From Tetraselmis striata (Eukaryota; Chlorophyta; Chlorodendrophyceae; Chlorodendrales; Chlorodendraceae), in assembly GCA_006384855.1 (NCBI GenBank), contig VCJN01002354.1, positions 1-64,000 on the forward strand: a stretch of 64,000 nucleotides of DNA. Reading direction: 5' to 3'. Below are positions 22,784 through 32,790 of the stretch, one piece after another (positions within the stretch are counted from its first letter, which is position 1; the number at the start of each line of letters is the position of its first letter). Made by a program: the position numbers and the translations under genes. A model generated the notes under the pieces. That model ran no database searches and was not told the DNA's origin. It worked only from the letters and a program-made list of their open reading frames with translations.

Positions 22784-23152
22784 CCTTTCACTTTCTTTTT
22801 AGTCGCCAACCAACCAATGCATACCAACCAATGCAATCTGGTTGGTATGGAAAAGCGACATTCGTAGCACGTTACACATGCGGTCAAACCTTGTAACACA
22901 CGCACATGATATTATTGATCCGAAATGCGATTATTGCCAGGGGTGTGTGTATTAGGGCATTTGTGGTTTTCCTTTCCCGACAAGAACAAACTCCACGTAT
23001 AACGAGTTGGACCCCATACTATGCCTCCGTTCCCACCGCCCCCCCTCTCTTTTTGGCAGCTGTACTTGCCCCACTCCTTCCATGCAGCGCATTCCGGTGC
23101 TACATCCCTATCATGCTGCAACCCCCCCTGTGTGCAGTCCCTCCGTACCGAC
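22784..23152. other. Spacer between two minus-strand genes
   Basis: The 3' side of the nucleotidase gene and upstream side of the CHK-like gene. It contains a duplicated 'accaaccaatgca' word near 22,810-22,840. No gene seen. Confidence 0.5.
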
Positions 23153-26148
23153 CTACATCGGCAGCGGGCACGGCTGGCGCCTCACCTGAGCCTCCGCCCC
23201 CTCGCCAGTGGCGCGGAGGCCAAAGGGCTCCGTAAGCGGCGCCAGCGCCCCCGAGGCGCGGATGCGGGCGGCCAGCTCGGCGTGAGTCAGGCCGCGCCGG
23301 GTGGACATCGCGGCGGCGGAGGCCAGCACGCCCTGCGCGTTGATCAGCGGCGCGCCGGGCGCGTGCTCGATGCGGGCGCCGTGCAGGTCAGTCAGCGCGC
23401 CGCCGGCCGCGCGCAGCAGTGCCTCCGGGGCGCAGGTGTCCCAGAGGCTGGTGCCCAGGTGCATCAGGCCCACCTCCGCGTCACCCGCCAGCAGCGCGAG
23501 TACCTGCACGCAGCGGGGGGGGGGGGGGGGGGGGGTTCATGAGGACACATCCCACAAAAGAAAAGCTCTGATCATGCAGGTGGGAACACAGACAAAAGGC
23601 ACCCAAAAGGTTTCGGAGCACTATGTTCCCGGTGTCATGCTGGCAATACAACACATGACAGTTATTTGCCTGACAAGAGTGTGTGGAATGAAAGCGTAAC
23701 CGAAACATGTAGATGAGAATCGACACTATGTGGAACGCATCACTACCGCCGCCGGCATCGAGCTAGAGTTGCGGCGCGAGGTTTGGGAGGGAAGGGGGGC
23801 GCTACAGCATTTCACATTCGGAGTTCGAAGCTGGATTACGGGCCTGGCTCCCAGGTGCCTGACTCGGGCTTTGGGACACCGGCCTGCAGCTCATACAAGT
23901 ACTTGTCGGGTTTTGTGAAATGCTGCGCATTGAGAGTCACAGCGACAACAACCGCAGCAGGGTGTGTCGATGTCAACTACGGCCAGTTGTGAAACATTCA
24001 GCCTGGACATCCTCTTGGCTTTGCTCTCACAGCCAGAAGAGTGGCAAGATGGGGCGCGAGGTCAGTGAGCCGAGCGCCTCCATTAGGCAGCGAGTAATAC
24101 CAACCACACAGAGCCCACCCTGTGACTCATCCCGCTAGATTGGCCCAACAGAGCTCCCACTGCAGGGAGCGGCCAATACGGGGCCCTAGTCCGGACATTG
24201 ACAAAGAGCATGACAACAGGCCCCGCACACCACTGTGCGGTACATCGTGATATGTGAGACCGACCATGGTTGCCCCACGCCCTGATCCATCACAATGGAG
24301 GCTGAGGGGCAGCACGCTGTGGAAACGGATCAAAATGAGCAGCATGAGCAGCTCGATCCGACGCCCATCAGTCGCGGCCCACCTTGTTGCCCACGCCGCC
24401 CAGCCGCACCACCTCCGTGGCGCCAATGACCCCCGTCACGGCGCCCACAACTCCCTTGGGCGTCCCTGCGCTCGCCGCGAGCACCAGGCCGGCGGCGTCC
24501 GCGCAGCCACCGGGGCGCCGCGGGGCGGGAACGCCCACGAGGCCGCCGCCGGCGCAGCCGCGAACCACCGCCACCGGCGCGCCCTCGGCCGCCCACTCGC
24601 CGTGGAAGGGCAGCCCCATCACCCCCTGCCAGGTGTAGGATCCCAGTCAATGAAGGGTCAGGCACGGATGTAGACGCAGGCCCACCAGGTCCTCTAGCAA
24701 AAGAGATACGCCAGAAGACGGGGGGGGGGGGAGGGGGTTAAGACCATTTGTCCCACCCCCGCCTTGTCAAGAAAGGCTAAAACAGGGGCCACTGACAGGA
24801 CAATGGAGGACACTTTCTGACCCGGAGTATAACCTCACATAGCCAACCTGCACCCCCTCCCCCCCCCCCCCTGCCCAAACAGTGAAACGAGACTCGGGTG
24901 CGGACAGCAATGCTACAGGCGCAGCCGTGGGAGAGAGGCGTGGGGAGGGAGACATCGCACCGCGACAGCGCGCCCATACAGCGACACGCCAATCAGCGTC
25001 TGCACGGCATCCAGCCGGCCCTCCACAAACTCGCGCGTCCCGTCCTGTTTAGGCAACAGAAGCAGCAGGGAGTCATGGAGAGGGGATCCCCCTCGTGCGC
25101 TGCATTTTGAGATGATGGATTGGGATGGAAAACGTAGGGACATGTAGGCAGGGGGAAGGGGTGATGGGCGCACCAGCGGGTCCACAAACACGCACAGCGC
25201 CTCCTCCCACACGGACTGCAGCTCCGGCGGCACCTCGACCATCGCCTCGTCGAGCTGACCCCGCCAGAATAAGCGACGCACTCTCAGCCCCATGCTAGCC
25301 AATGATGCCCTTACCCCCCCCCCCACCGCTTCCATCCTGCCTCCAGAATTAAGCATCCCGCCGTCCCAGCCTACCCATGGGCGGGCAGGTGAGCTCACCG
25401 AGGGTGTCATGGCGATGCCCCTTGGAGACGCGAAGGCGGCGTCACCCTCCTCCACTCCCTCGCCCTCCCACTCTTCCTCCCCGATGATGCGCACCTTGGG
25501 CCAACGGCTGCGCAGGACGGCTATCACCGCGCGCTGCGCAGCCGTATCTGTGGTGCGGCGAGGGCGTGCATCGCATGCATCAGCGCCCGCCGTCGGCTCG
25601 CTCTTGAAGGCCCAGTGCACGGTCCGCCATGCGCCCCGTTGGATGGGGTCGCGAGACGCCGCTTGCGCAATTCTCCCTCCCACGAAAAATAACACAACTG
25701 CTTAACAAGCAGGTGGCAGTGTACCTGCCAGCGTGAGAGCGCTGCGGGGGTCGTCCGCATCCTTCAGTGTGGCACCCAGCTGGCCCTGCCCGCCCGCCTC
25801 TCGCGCGCGCTGCACCTCACGGATCACCGCGCCCGCGTCCGCCGCCGCCGCCACGCAGCTCGCGAGCAGCTCGCTCAACTGCACGCTGCCGCCTGGGCCC
25901 TCGCTGGCCAACATTGTAGCGAAGCTGGTGGAGGAAGACGACGACGCTGTTGCCGCCAGAAAGGGGGAAAGCTGCTGCCCCTTGGATGGCCGGTTCCGGC
26001 GCTCGGGGCAGAGGCGGCCGGGGGCGATCCGCCTGCTGGCGCGACCAAGCGGGTGGCCGGGGCCGTGGATGGGGACGCCGCGTCGCGCCGCCACCGCAGC
26101 CGCCGCGGTTCCGTCGCTGCTGAGGAGTAGGGAGCCCGCTGTCCGCAT
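23153..26148 (-). CDS. 3'(2'),5'-bisphosphate nucleotidase (BPNT1/SAL1-like, IMPase superfamily)
   Basis: Six minus-strand exons join in frame: 26,148-25,725, 25,547-25,399, 25,254-25,174, 25,044-24,961, 24,625-24,383 and 23,503-23,153, giving about 443 residues. The first codon is a true ATG. The first ~85 residues are Ser/Ala/Arg-rich and look like a plastid or mitochondrial transit peptide. Family landmarks in order: ALTLAD + TAAQRAVIAV, VRIIGEEE (metal-binding Glu pair), FVDPL joined by splicing to DGTREFVEG (the DPLDGT metal site), GVMGLPFHGEW, VVRLGGVGNK joined to VLALLAGDAEVG, and WDTCAPEALLRAAGG. The enzyme hydrolyses 3'-phosphoadenosine 5'-phosphate to AMP, clearing a sulfation by-product. 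The last exon has a donor-like GTGAGG before the stop, so a further small exon is possible. The last intron uses a 21-base poly-C (minus strand) as its polypyrimidine tract (23,515-23,535). Confidence 0.85.
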
Positions 26149-27531
26149 TGCCGAGCGGAGGGTCGCCGCTTTGCAGTAGCTACTGGTAGCGCGTGGAAGT
26201 GGGCGACGAGGCTTGGGTGCGGGTTGTGCAGCTGTCGGGTCAGCCCACGTAAAGAGACGAGCCCTAATTAATGAGGCATTTCCGATTTATGGTTTAAAAT
26301 ATGTTTTAGGTCCCCTCGCCCCTCGACTTTAGCGCCCCCCCCCCCCCCCCCCCCCCCCGCCTCAACTATATTTTATTAGGTCTGACAGTACTTAGTAGAG
26401 CATGCCCTCAGCTACATAAAAACTCGTCCCACTGGCATGACATTTCTGAACTCTTTCAATGCATGGCTGTATGCAAGAGCAAGGGTGTTCCCTACTATAT
26501 GCAAGCATAAAACGGAGAGGGGGTGTGACACTTTTTGGAAACATCAGCAAATTACAGTCAGCATCAAGGCAACCCAACCATATTGTGGCCCTATCCACCC
26601 CTCAGAACTACGAAGCTTGTGGTTAGCTATATATTGCATAGTCACGGTCGATCGGTCTTCACGGGGGGAAAAGTCACTCTGGCTACAGTTTCGCCGGTCA
26701 TTTGGGATGAGTGGCCTTTCATGCCCCTTTTGCAGGTGTCATGCCACCCCATGATGTTGTTGCTAAGCTGGTGTTGTAGCGCCTTGTGCTGCGTATAAAT
26801 GCACAGCAGTAGCAGCAGTGATTGCCACTTCGGGAAGATGAGTTGCACTACCTTCGGTTGCTTGGGCGCAGCGGTGGCAGAGGATGCGCATGACAAGCTA
26901 GCTGAGCTTGAGGCCTAGCGCCAGCAGTTGCAAGGCGCGTCCCCTTTCTTCTTTGTTTTCTGCTATGTATACTTTATGTATATGTATTATGTGCAGCGGC
27001 GATGCGGGCTGCATCACTGGCGGACCTGTGGGGGCAGGTCTACCCAGATCCAGCCTGATGCGTCCGCGAGCACGATACACGGCAGCAGGCCTTGGCGAGG
27101 CAGCCTAGAAATGCAGTTATCTGCAGCAAGCGCACACAATTGGGTTTTATGAAGTGTAATAATAAGGCCATTCGGACAAAATGACATGGTTTCGGTCAAT
27201 ATTATCCGTGGAAACGGAGGGGGGGTTGTTTTGTAAATTGCGAAAGTTTTGTAATTGGTACCTTAAGCATTATACAGCCTTCCAGCGCCCCCTGCGTTGT
27301 CCTTATCCTGCGCCGCCGCCGCTGCTGCCACCGTGCTCGCATGCATGCAAACCTAGCTAACTTTCACCTACTTCCTATACCGACTGACGACCGCTCCTCA
27401 TCACACTTCCAGCGCCCGCCAATAGGCATCAACCTATGTTGGCCTCCAACTCTCACATACTAGCGCATGCGCGCCACCATGGCGTCGTCGTCAGGACCGG
27501 TTCCTATGCACATGCTCTGCGCCCTTGACAG
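26149..27531. other. Spacer
   Basis: Upstream of the nucleotidase gene. Contains a 24-base poly-C run (26,335-26,358). A 26-codon open frame at 26,838-26,918 (+) is too short to judge. No supported gene. Confidence 0.55.
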
Positions 27532-27610
27532 AGGATCACCCCTTTCGCGACACCTTTGTGTGTGATGATGGTTTGACATGCGAGTCCAAGGTGAAGTGGG
27601 AGTACTTCAC

Positions 27611-27804
27611 CCACCGGAAGAAGTCTGTGGCGTGGCTCAACCCGGACATGTGTGTGCTTTACATTGGACAACTTGGAGCCGGACGGCGCCACCAAGACTT
27701 ACTAAACCCACCAGAAGAAGTCTGTGGCGTGGCTCAACCCGGACATGTGCGTGCTTTACATTGGACAACTTGGAGCCGGACGGCGCCACAAAGACTTGCA
27801 GGAC
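27611..27804 (+). repeat. 97-bp tandem duplication within an exon
   Basis: The block beginning ccaccggaagaagtctgtgg is repeated directly at 27,708 with a handful of substitutions. Period 97 is not a multiple of three, so the duplication shifts the reading frame. Confidence 0.85.
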
Positions 27805-27925
27805 GTCTATCACGTTGTGTTGCCCATCTGCGAGGTACAGCCTGCCCTTTTCGTTGTTGGCTGCAACTGTATTGTGTGTCACTGACAAATGTTGTCTTAC
27901 ATTGCGCAGGCATGCGAGGCAGATG

Positions 27926-28316
27926 AAAATTGAAATTGAAATTGATTACAACGTCTAGTATGCTGCATCCACTCGCTCTGAGTTGTTCTTAGGACATGCT
28001 ATCTCTAACCACAGTGGGTTACAAGAAGTGTTATCGCATCTCAAGCTATTGCCCATCCCCCTATGTTTCCTAGCCCCTCCTCCTTCCACTGGGCTATAGC
28101 TAAGACAGACAGCGCCCCTCCGTTGCCCCTACCTAAGTTATACCCATCCCATCCAGAGCTCAGCAGGCCCGCTAAGGCAGCCACAGGTGTCCCACTTGCT
28201 ACTACTGAGGTGTGATGGGAGAGGGGAGCTAACCGGAATAGCTGCATGGTGCTCAGAATTTACGTACCGCTGAGCCGGCTAGCTTGGTGGGGTGGGGGCT
28301 TTAATGCCCTCCATCA
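27926..28316 (-). repeat. Tail repeat copy 1
   Basis: Begins with attgaaattgaaattgatt on the plus strand and carries the words gagttgttcttagga, catcccatccagagctcagc and ccgctgagccggctag, shared in order with 28,670-29,060. Confidence 0.8.
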
Positions 28317-28669
28317 CTAGTATTTTTGGCACCGTATACTGTGTTTAGTGCTTGATGATTTCGTCTCATGCCCGTACCAAGCTCGCGGGTCGGGCGATAC
28401 ACTGCCCGTAATACTTGCGGGGAAAGTGCTGGTAAAATCGAAAACATGCATTCCGGGCGTATCGGCTACAAACGTCCGCAGTTCTTGGGTTGAGGTGCTG
28501 ATAGTCGCAGGCGTGCGTCCGGCTTGGGGTTGGGTGTCTTGCCGGCGGAGACTTTCCGCAGACAGCCCACCTGCGGTTGTAAGGGGGTCGTCCGGCGCAG
28601 GGGGCGACGGGGGCGGTGAGCCTCTGTCGCGAGCTTGGGATGGCGGGACGCTTAGGCTGTTGTGTTGGT

Positions 28670-29060
28670 CATGGAAATTGAAATTGAAATTGATTACAGC
28701 CGCTAGTCTGCTGCGTCCACTGGCCCACACTGAGTTGTTCTTAGGACCTGGTATCTCTGACCATGGTAGGGAACCTTAGGTGTAATTACAACTGAAGCTA
28801 ACGGCCTTCCTCCAGTGTGCCCAAGCCCCTCCTCCTTCCTGCGGGCTGAAGCTAGGACTACAGCGCCCCCCTGCTGTCCCTACCTAAGTCAGGCCTATCC
28901 CATCCAGAGCTCAGCAGGCAAGCTTAGGCAGCCGAAGCGTCCCGCCTGCAGCTACCAAGGTGAGATGGGGGAAGGGGGCTGACCGGAATAGCTATGTGGT
29001 TCTCAGTATTTATCCACCGCTGAGCCGGCTAGTATGATTGGTGGGGCCTGCGGTGCCCTC
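28670..29060 (-). repeat. Tail repeat copy 2
   Basis: Same word order as copy 1 with roughly 20 percent divergence by eye. Preceded on the plus strand by unrelated sequence (28,320-28,669). Confidence 0.8.
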
Positions 29061-29575
29061 CGACATGTAATTGAATGGGAAGGTGTTGCCTGTGGTGGTT
29101 GTGGGAATCAGCGGTGTGTGCTCTGTGTGCGTGGTGAGTTTCCGGGTGTGTGTTGGTGTATGAGCTGCACCGGGCACATGGTTAGTGGTGGGCGGTGTTC
29201 TTGAGTCAGCTGGCTTGGTTGTGGCTGCATTGGCTCGCTCAACAGCTTACTGGTGCGAGCTGCTGGACGGGTGTGCTGCATCATCGTCTGTTTCACATTC
29301 GCTGTCTCAGCCACGGGTGCTAGAGAGGCGTGGCTTGCTCCCGCTGCGGTTGCGGGTGGCGCCGTCCGAGCGGCTGCGGCCCCTGGGCTGCTTCTTCTTA
29401 TTTTCAGCTATTGTGGCTGCCTTGCCTTTGCCTGCTGGGGTGGGCTGGCTGGGGTGACGTTCCAGCTGAATGGAGAGGCGCTATGGGTTGCGCAGCTGGC
29501 GGGATTCCGCTGTGAGGGTGGCAAGTTGGGGGGCTATTGCGGGTTGGCTAGCACGAGAGGACTGTGCAAGCAGCT

Positions 29576-30946
29576 CTATGGCTGCGGTGTCGAGGTGGTG
29601 AAGTTCTGCCAGTCTCTCTGTGGTGCCATTAGGTGTGCCCTCCCGGTATCTGCGGTGCACTGTTGAGCGCCGGGGGGGTCAAGAGATATGTCAGCATGGC
29701 GTCTCTGCTGCCGCACCATGGGCGGTGTCCGCCTCCATGGCGCTGTCGTTTCCTTCGTAGTTGAGTTCCAGCTCCCCCTCCTCGTCCGCATGTGCTCATG
29801 GCATGGCAGTTGCCGCCGGGGCTGCGGCTGTAGGCGCATGGGCTGGGTGGGCTGCTCCGGGGACGCGCTCCGTTGCTGCTCCGCGCTGGTCGATGGCTGC
29901 CACTGCGTCTGCGGCCGCTCCGCGCCTCGGTGGTACGTGCTCGAACCCAGGGGGGGAGCGTCGCGGACCTGGGGTGCGCTCTGGGCTGCTGGGGTCGCGG
30001 GAAGTGGCAATTGGATTGGGCATGTTGGTGGTGGGGCTGGCGATGTGTCGGCGGGGCGCCTCTCGGTTGGTGCCGGAGCTGGCGCAGCCTTGATCTTCCC
30101 GCACACTGTCGACACTGTCTCGCGCCACTGGTCTGTTATGTCTGTGTTGCGGGTGCCACCGATGATGTTGTGGTGGCGGGCGGTCAGCTGTGGGGTGAGG
30201 GTGTAGATTGGGCGCCCGGTGGCTCGCAGGGCGAGGGACGCTGGGGCGGTCTTCCGGGCCTTCTTTCGCACGCCTATCGCTGCGAGTCGGATCTGGTTGT
30301 GACCAGTGTTGCCTCCCAGTTTTTCTGCCTCCCGGATCCTCTGGCTGAAGGGGTGGATGAGCAGCTCCGTGGGGTCGATCTCGGACTCCGTGAGGTAGAT
30401 GACGATGGTGCGGAGTCGTATCGGACGCAATAGTGCGACATGGGAAGTGAGGGCCACTGCCAGGCGCAGGGTGTCCGCGAGCTCCTCGTCTTCTTTGCCG
30501 AGGGAGATGGCACAGAGGTTGTCGTCTCCCACGCGCAGCAGTAGTCTCGGCTCGGTGTGGTGGTGGTATATCTCGACGCCAGCAGCTGTCATGGTGTCCG
30601 TCAGCCACTGCGCGTGTTGCAACTCTAGAGGTGTGTTGATGCGCTGGCTGATGGTAGCTGCGATGGCCTCCGCCAGCTGCTCCACCGTCGGCATCTCCAG
30701 CTTAGCCAGGGGGGCGGTGCAGATCGCTTTGGCCGTCAGTGCGCATCGGAAGAACTGTTTGGATAGCGCCGGGGGCAGTACTCCTGGGAGCGGGGTGGTT
30801 GGCTGGTCCTTGCGGTCCTCGCTGTGTTCTACTGTGACTTGGATCACTACTCGGCCCTGCGACTGGTCACCAAACGGCAGCGCCAATTCTGCGTCGCGGC
30901 ACACGTCGTAGAGTAGGCGCGCCGGCTCGCGGCAGTACTCTATCAT
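29576..30946 (-). CDS. Unrecognised 456-residue element protein, Pro/Gln-rich C-terminus
   Basis: Starts at an ATG on the minus strand (30,946) and stops at 29,576. The first ~240 residues look folded, with alternating hydrophobic strands and helices (for example LRTIVIYLTESEID and LLIHPFSQRIREAEKLGG). The last ~180 residues are Pro/Thr/Gln/Arg-rich and probably disordered. No zinc knuckle, RT or nuclease motif is seen. It lies inside the element with a 10-bp target duplication, so it may be an ORF1- or gag-like nucleic-acid-binding protein. The similar composition downstream to about 29,100 contains stops and may be decayed coding sequence. I do not recognise a family. Confidence 0.5.
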   Translation of the reverse strand: MIEYCREPARLLYDVCRDAELALPFGDQSQGRVVIQVTVEHSEDRKDQPTTPLPGVLPPALSKQFFRCALTAKAICTAPLAKLEMPTVEQLAEAIAATISQRINTPLELQHAQWLTDTMTAAGVEIYHHHTEPRLLLRVGDDNLCAISLGKEDEELADTLRLAVALTSHVALLRPIRLRTIVIYLTESEIDPTELLIHPFSQRIREAEKLGGNTGHNQIRLAAIGVRKKARKTAPASLALRATGRPIYTLTPQLTARHHNIIGGTRNTDITDQWRETVSTVCGKIKAAPAPAPTERRPADTSPAPPPTCPIQLPLPATPAAQSAPQVRDAPPLGSSTYHRGAERPQTQWQPSTSAEQQRSASPEQPTQPMRLQPQPRRQLPCHEHMRTRRGSWNSTTKETTAPWRRTPPMVRQQRRHADISLDPPGAQQCTADTGRAHLMAPQRDWQNFTTSTPQP

Positions 30947-31528
30947 CACCAGTAGAGCCGCGCCGGCTCGCCCGGATTTAGTACATACGCAGTACTTCGC
31001 CCGGTGTTAAGCGCCGGCTGGAAAGTGAGAAGTTTTTGAGGCAGATGGGCTAAGGCACATCGTACGCAGGTTCAAGCCCAACGGCCAGCAGAAGCTCAAG
31101 AACCTGGACAAGCAAGTGGCCAGGCAAGCATTGGAGCGCATGCGAGGCGGGTACCCGCAACACAGAGCGACAGCCCCGACGGCGTCAACGTCAGCGTCGC
31201 GAGACAGTACCGAAGCTGCTCGTCCCCCAGCACGCACCCTCTATCATGGCCACCCACGCCAAGCTAATTCCAAGCACCCCCTACAGTTGTGAGGCATGAG
31301 GGCATGACCATACCTCTCGGTGCTCTGTATGTGCAGCACGGGCCGCATCGTTGAGGACGTGCGGCGGGCACTGCTCCGCAGCCAGGCGACCAACAACCAT
31401 GTCCGCGTTTACCCAGAGCAACCACAGGGCGAGGACGCGTTCGGCTATGCTTTCGCGGACATACTGAACAACTGCGCTGAGCGAAAGCGGTATGACGAAG
31501 CCGGGAAGAAGCACGTGCTTGAGGCAGG

Positions 31529-31980
31529 TTTTCAAGTGTCCGATTCAGGTGTCGTCACGTTGTATTTTACCTCGTGCGTACGTATTCGGGTCGTACGTAC
31601 GTGCGCACGTATTTTACCGTGCTCGACGCAACGCGTGCCTAGATCTTGAACCCGGCACCCGAGCCCCCCCCCCCCCCCCCCCGCGGGATCTGACATGGGC
31701 ATTGACGTTAAGAACGCCTCCGTCGACGGTCCATCCCATACTCGCAACACGAGTTGGGGGCTGAAGTCAACCATGAAAGGTACACCGAGTCGGCGGGTGG
31801 CTGACATGAGTGACCGCGTGGAGGATTTGAATTTCGCATGTGTTGCCCGCCCCGTGATGCAGCGTTTTTGCTGTTGCTCATGCACCTGAATATAATAATG
31901 CGGTGCTGTCGGATGTCTTTGACGAATGTTGGCCGCGCGACACTTAGACGGGGATACCTTACCCTCTGAAGAGGACGCCG
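31529..31980. other. Stretch between exon fragments
   Basis: Contains poly-C (31,664-31,682) and the palindrome-rich acgtattcgggtcgtacgta. No coding sequence supported; it may be intron of the broken gene or a further insertion. Confidence 0.4.
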
Positions 31981-32418
31981 ATGTTTCCCATTGCCGCATT
32001 CCCGTACATCGAGCGGATATGCTACGCTGCCTACATCTACCGTGCTGGCTACACATCCGAAAACCACTTCTACGCCAAGGCGACCGTCATGGCCGCCTTC
32101 CGAGAGTACACCCCCTCCCCGCCCTTCCTCCCAACCCCACTGCAACCATCCTTGTGGGTTGTGCTGACGGTGCACCTTGTGATGCACAAGAAGCAGGAGA
32201 ACGTGAGGAACTACCTCGCTCGGTACTACTTCCAGGATGAGGCCAAGGACGGCCAAGGAGGTAGGAAGAAGGGGGCATTGATGCCGAGCGAGGACCGACT
32301 TGCGAAGGCCCTTGACCTTGCAGAGGCATGGGAGCATAGCGAGATGGGGACGTACTACCAAGCCGACAAGTGCCCCCATTTAAACGTGATGTCCAGGGAC
32401 GAGGAAGAGGTCTGCTAG
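31981..32418 (+). CDS. Hypothetical protein or 3' exon
   Basis: A 145-codon frame from a true ATG to TAG. It contains a Tyr-rich segment (PYIERICYAAYIYRAGYTSE), a hydrophobic stretch (SLWVVLTVHLVMHKK) and an acidic, Lys-rich C-terminal half (NYLARYYFQDEAKD, RLAKALDLAEAWEHSEMG). It lies downstream of, and on the same strand as, the broken gene at 27,532-31,528 and could be its 3' end. I do not recognise the family, and splicing within it (a gta at about 32,105) is possible. Confidence 0.35.
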   Translation: MFPIAAFPYIERICYAAYIYRAGYTSENHFYAKATVMAAFREYTPSPPFLPTPLQPSLWVVLTVHLVMHKKQENVRNYLARYYFQDEAKDGQGGRKKGALMPSEDRLAKALDLAEAWEHSEMGTYYQADKCPHLNVMSRDEEEVC

Positions 32419-32604
32419 GTGACGCCGCACTCGGAAGCCGCAAATGAGTCGCGTTTGTTTTCGCACTTGTTCATCGACTACACAGCCACCGCCGCCGTGC
32501 TGACAAGCAATCAACACGCATACCGACTTTCGCAGTTGCCGTGTCAAACCCCCGCCCAGTCCCTACGTTCGGCGGTAAGCCTATCGTATCGAGTGTTCAA
32601 CGCA

Positions 32605-32790
32605 ACAAATTGAAGTTGAAGTTGAAGTTGAAATTGATTACAACGTACTAGTCTGCTGCTCTCCACCGCCCAGACTTAGTTGCTCTTAGGGCATACCATA
32701 TCTAACCATAGTAGGAAACACAAATAGCGTAATTACAGCTCCGGCTTCCGGCCATCCTCTTTCGTTTCCAAGCCCCGACTCCTTCCATCA
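32605..32790 (-). repeat. Tail repeat copy 3
   Basis: ttgaagttgaagttgaaatt tail, then the same ordered words as copies 1 and 2 (ctagtctgctg, gttgctcttagg, atatctaacca). Truncated after about 185 bp. Confidence 0.7.

Larger units (their letters stand above)
27926..31037 (-). mobile_element. Non-LTR-type element inserted in an exon, 10-bp TSD
   Basis: Flanked by GAGGCAGATG (27,916-27,925 and 31,038-31,047). Read on the minus strand it ends in a (TTTCAA)-type tail next to the left duplication. A second, diverged copy of the same 3' region (about 390 bp) lies inside at 28,670-29,060, so the insert is either nested or carries a tandem 3' end. A third copy of the tail region is at 32,605-32,790. 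One long ORF is present; no RT domain is seen, so the element looks non-autonomous. Confidence 0.7.
27532..31528 (+). pseudogene. Host gene fragment broken by a 97-bp duplication and a retroelement
   Basis: Exon a runs 27,532-27,834 (after ccttgacag, before gtacag). Exon b starts at 27,910 (after attgcgcag), is interrupted at 27,925 by an inserted element, and resumes at 31,048. The join across the insertion keeps frame (CEAD then GLRHIVRRFKPNG). Exon b probably ends near 31,289 (gtgagg) and exon c runs from 31,337 (after tatgtgcag), again in frame, with RIVEDVRRALLRSQ. Exon a contains a direct duplication with period 97 bp (27,611 and 27,708), which breaks the frame; without it the exon would be 206 nt and in phase. 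Recognisable peptides: PFRDTFVCDDGLTC, VAWLNPDMCVLYIGQ and DVYHVVLPICE. I do not recognise the family. Confidence 0.55.
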
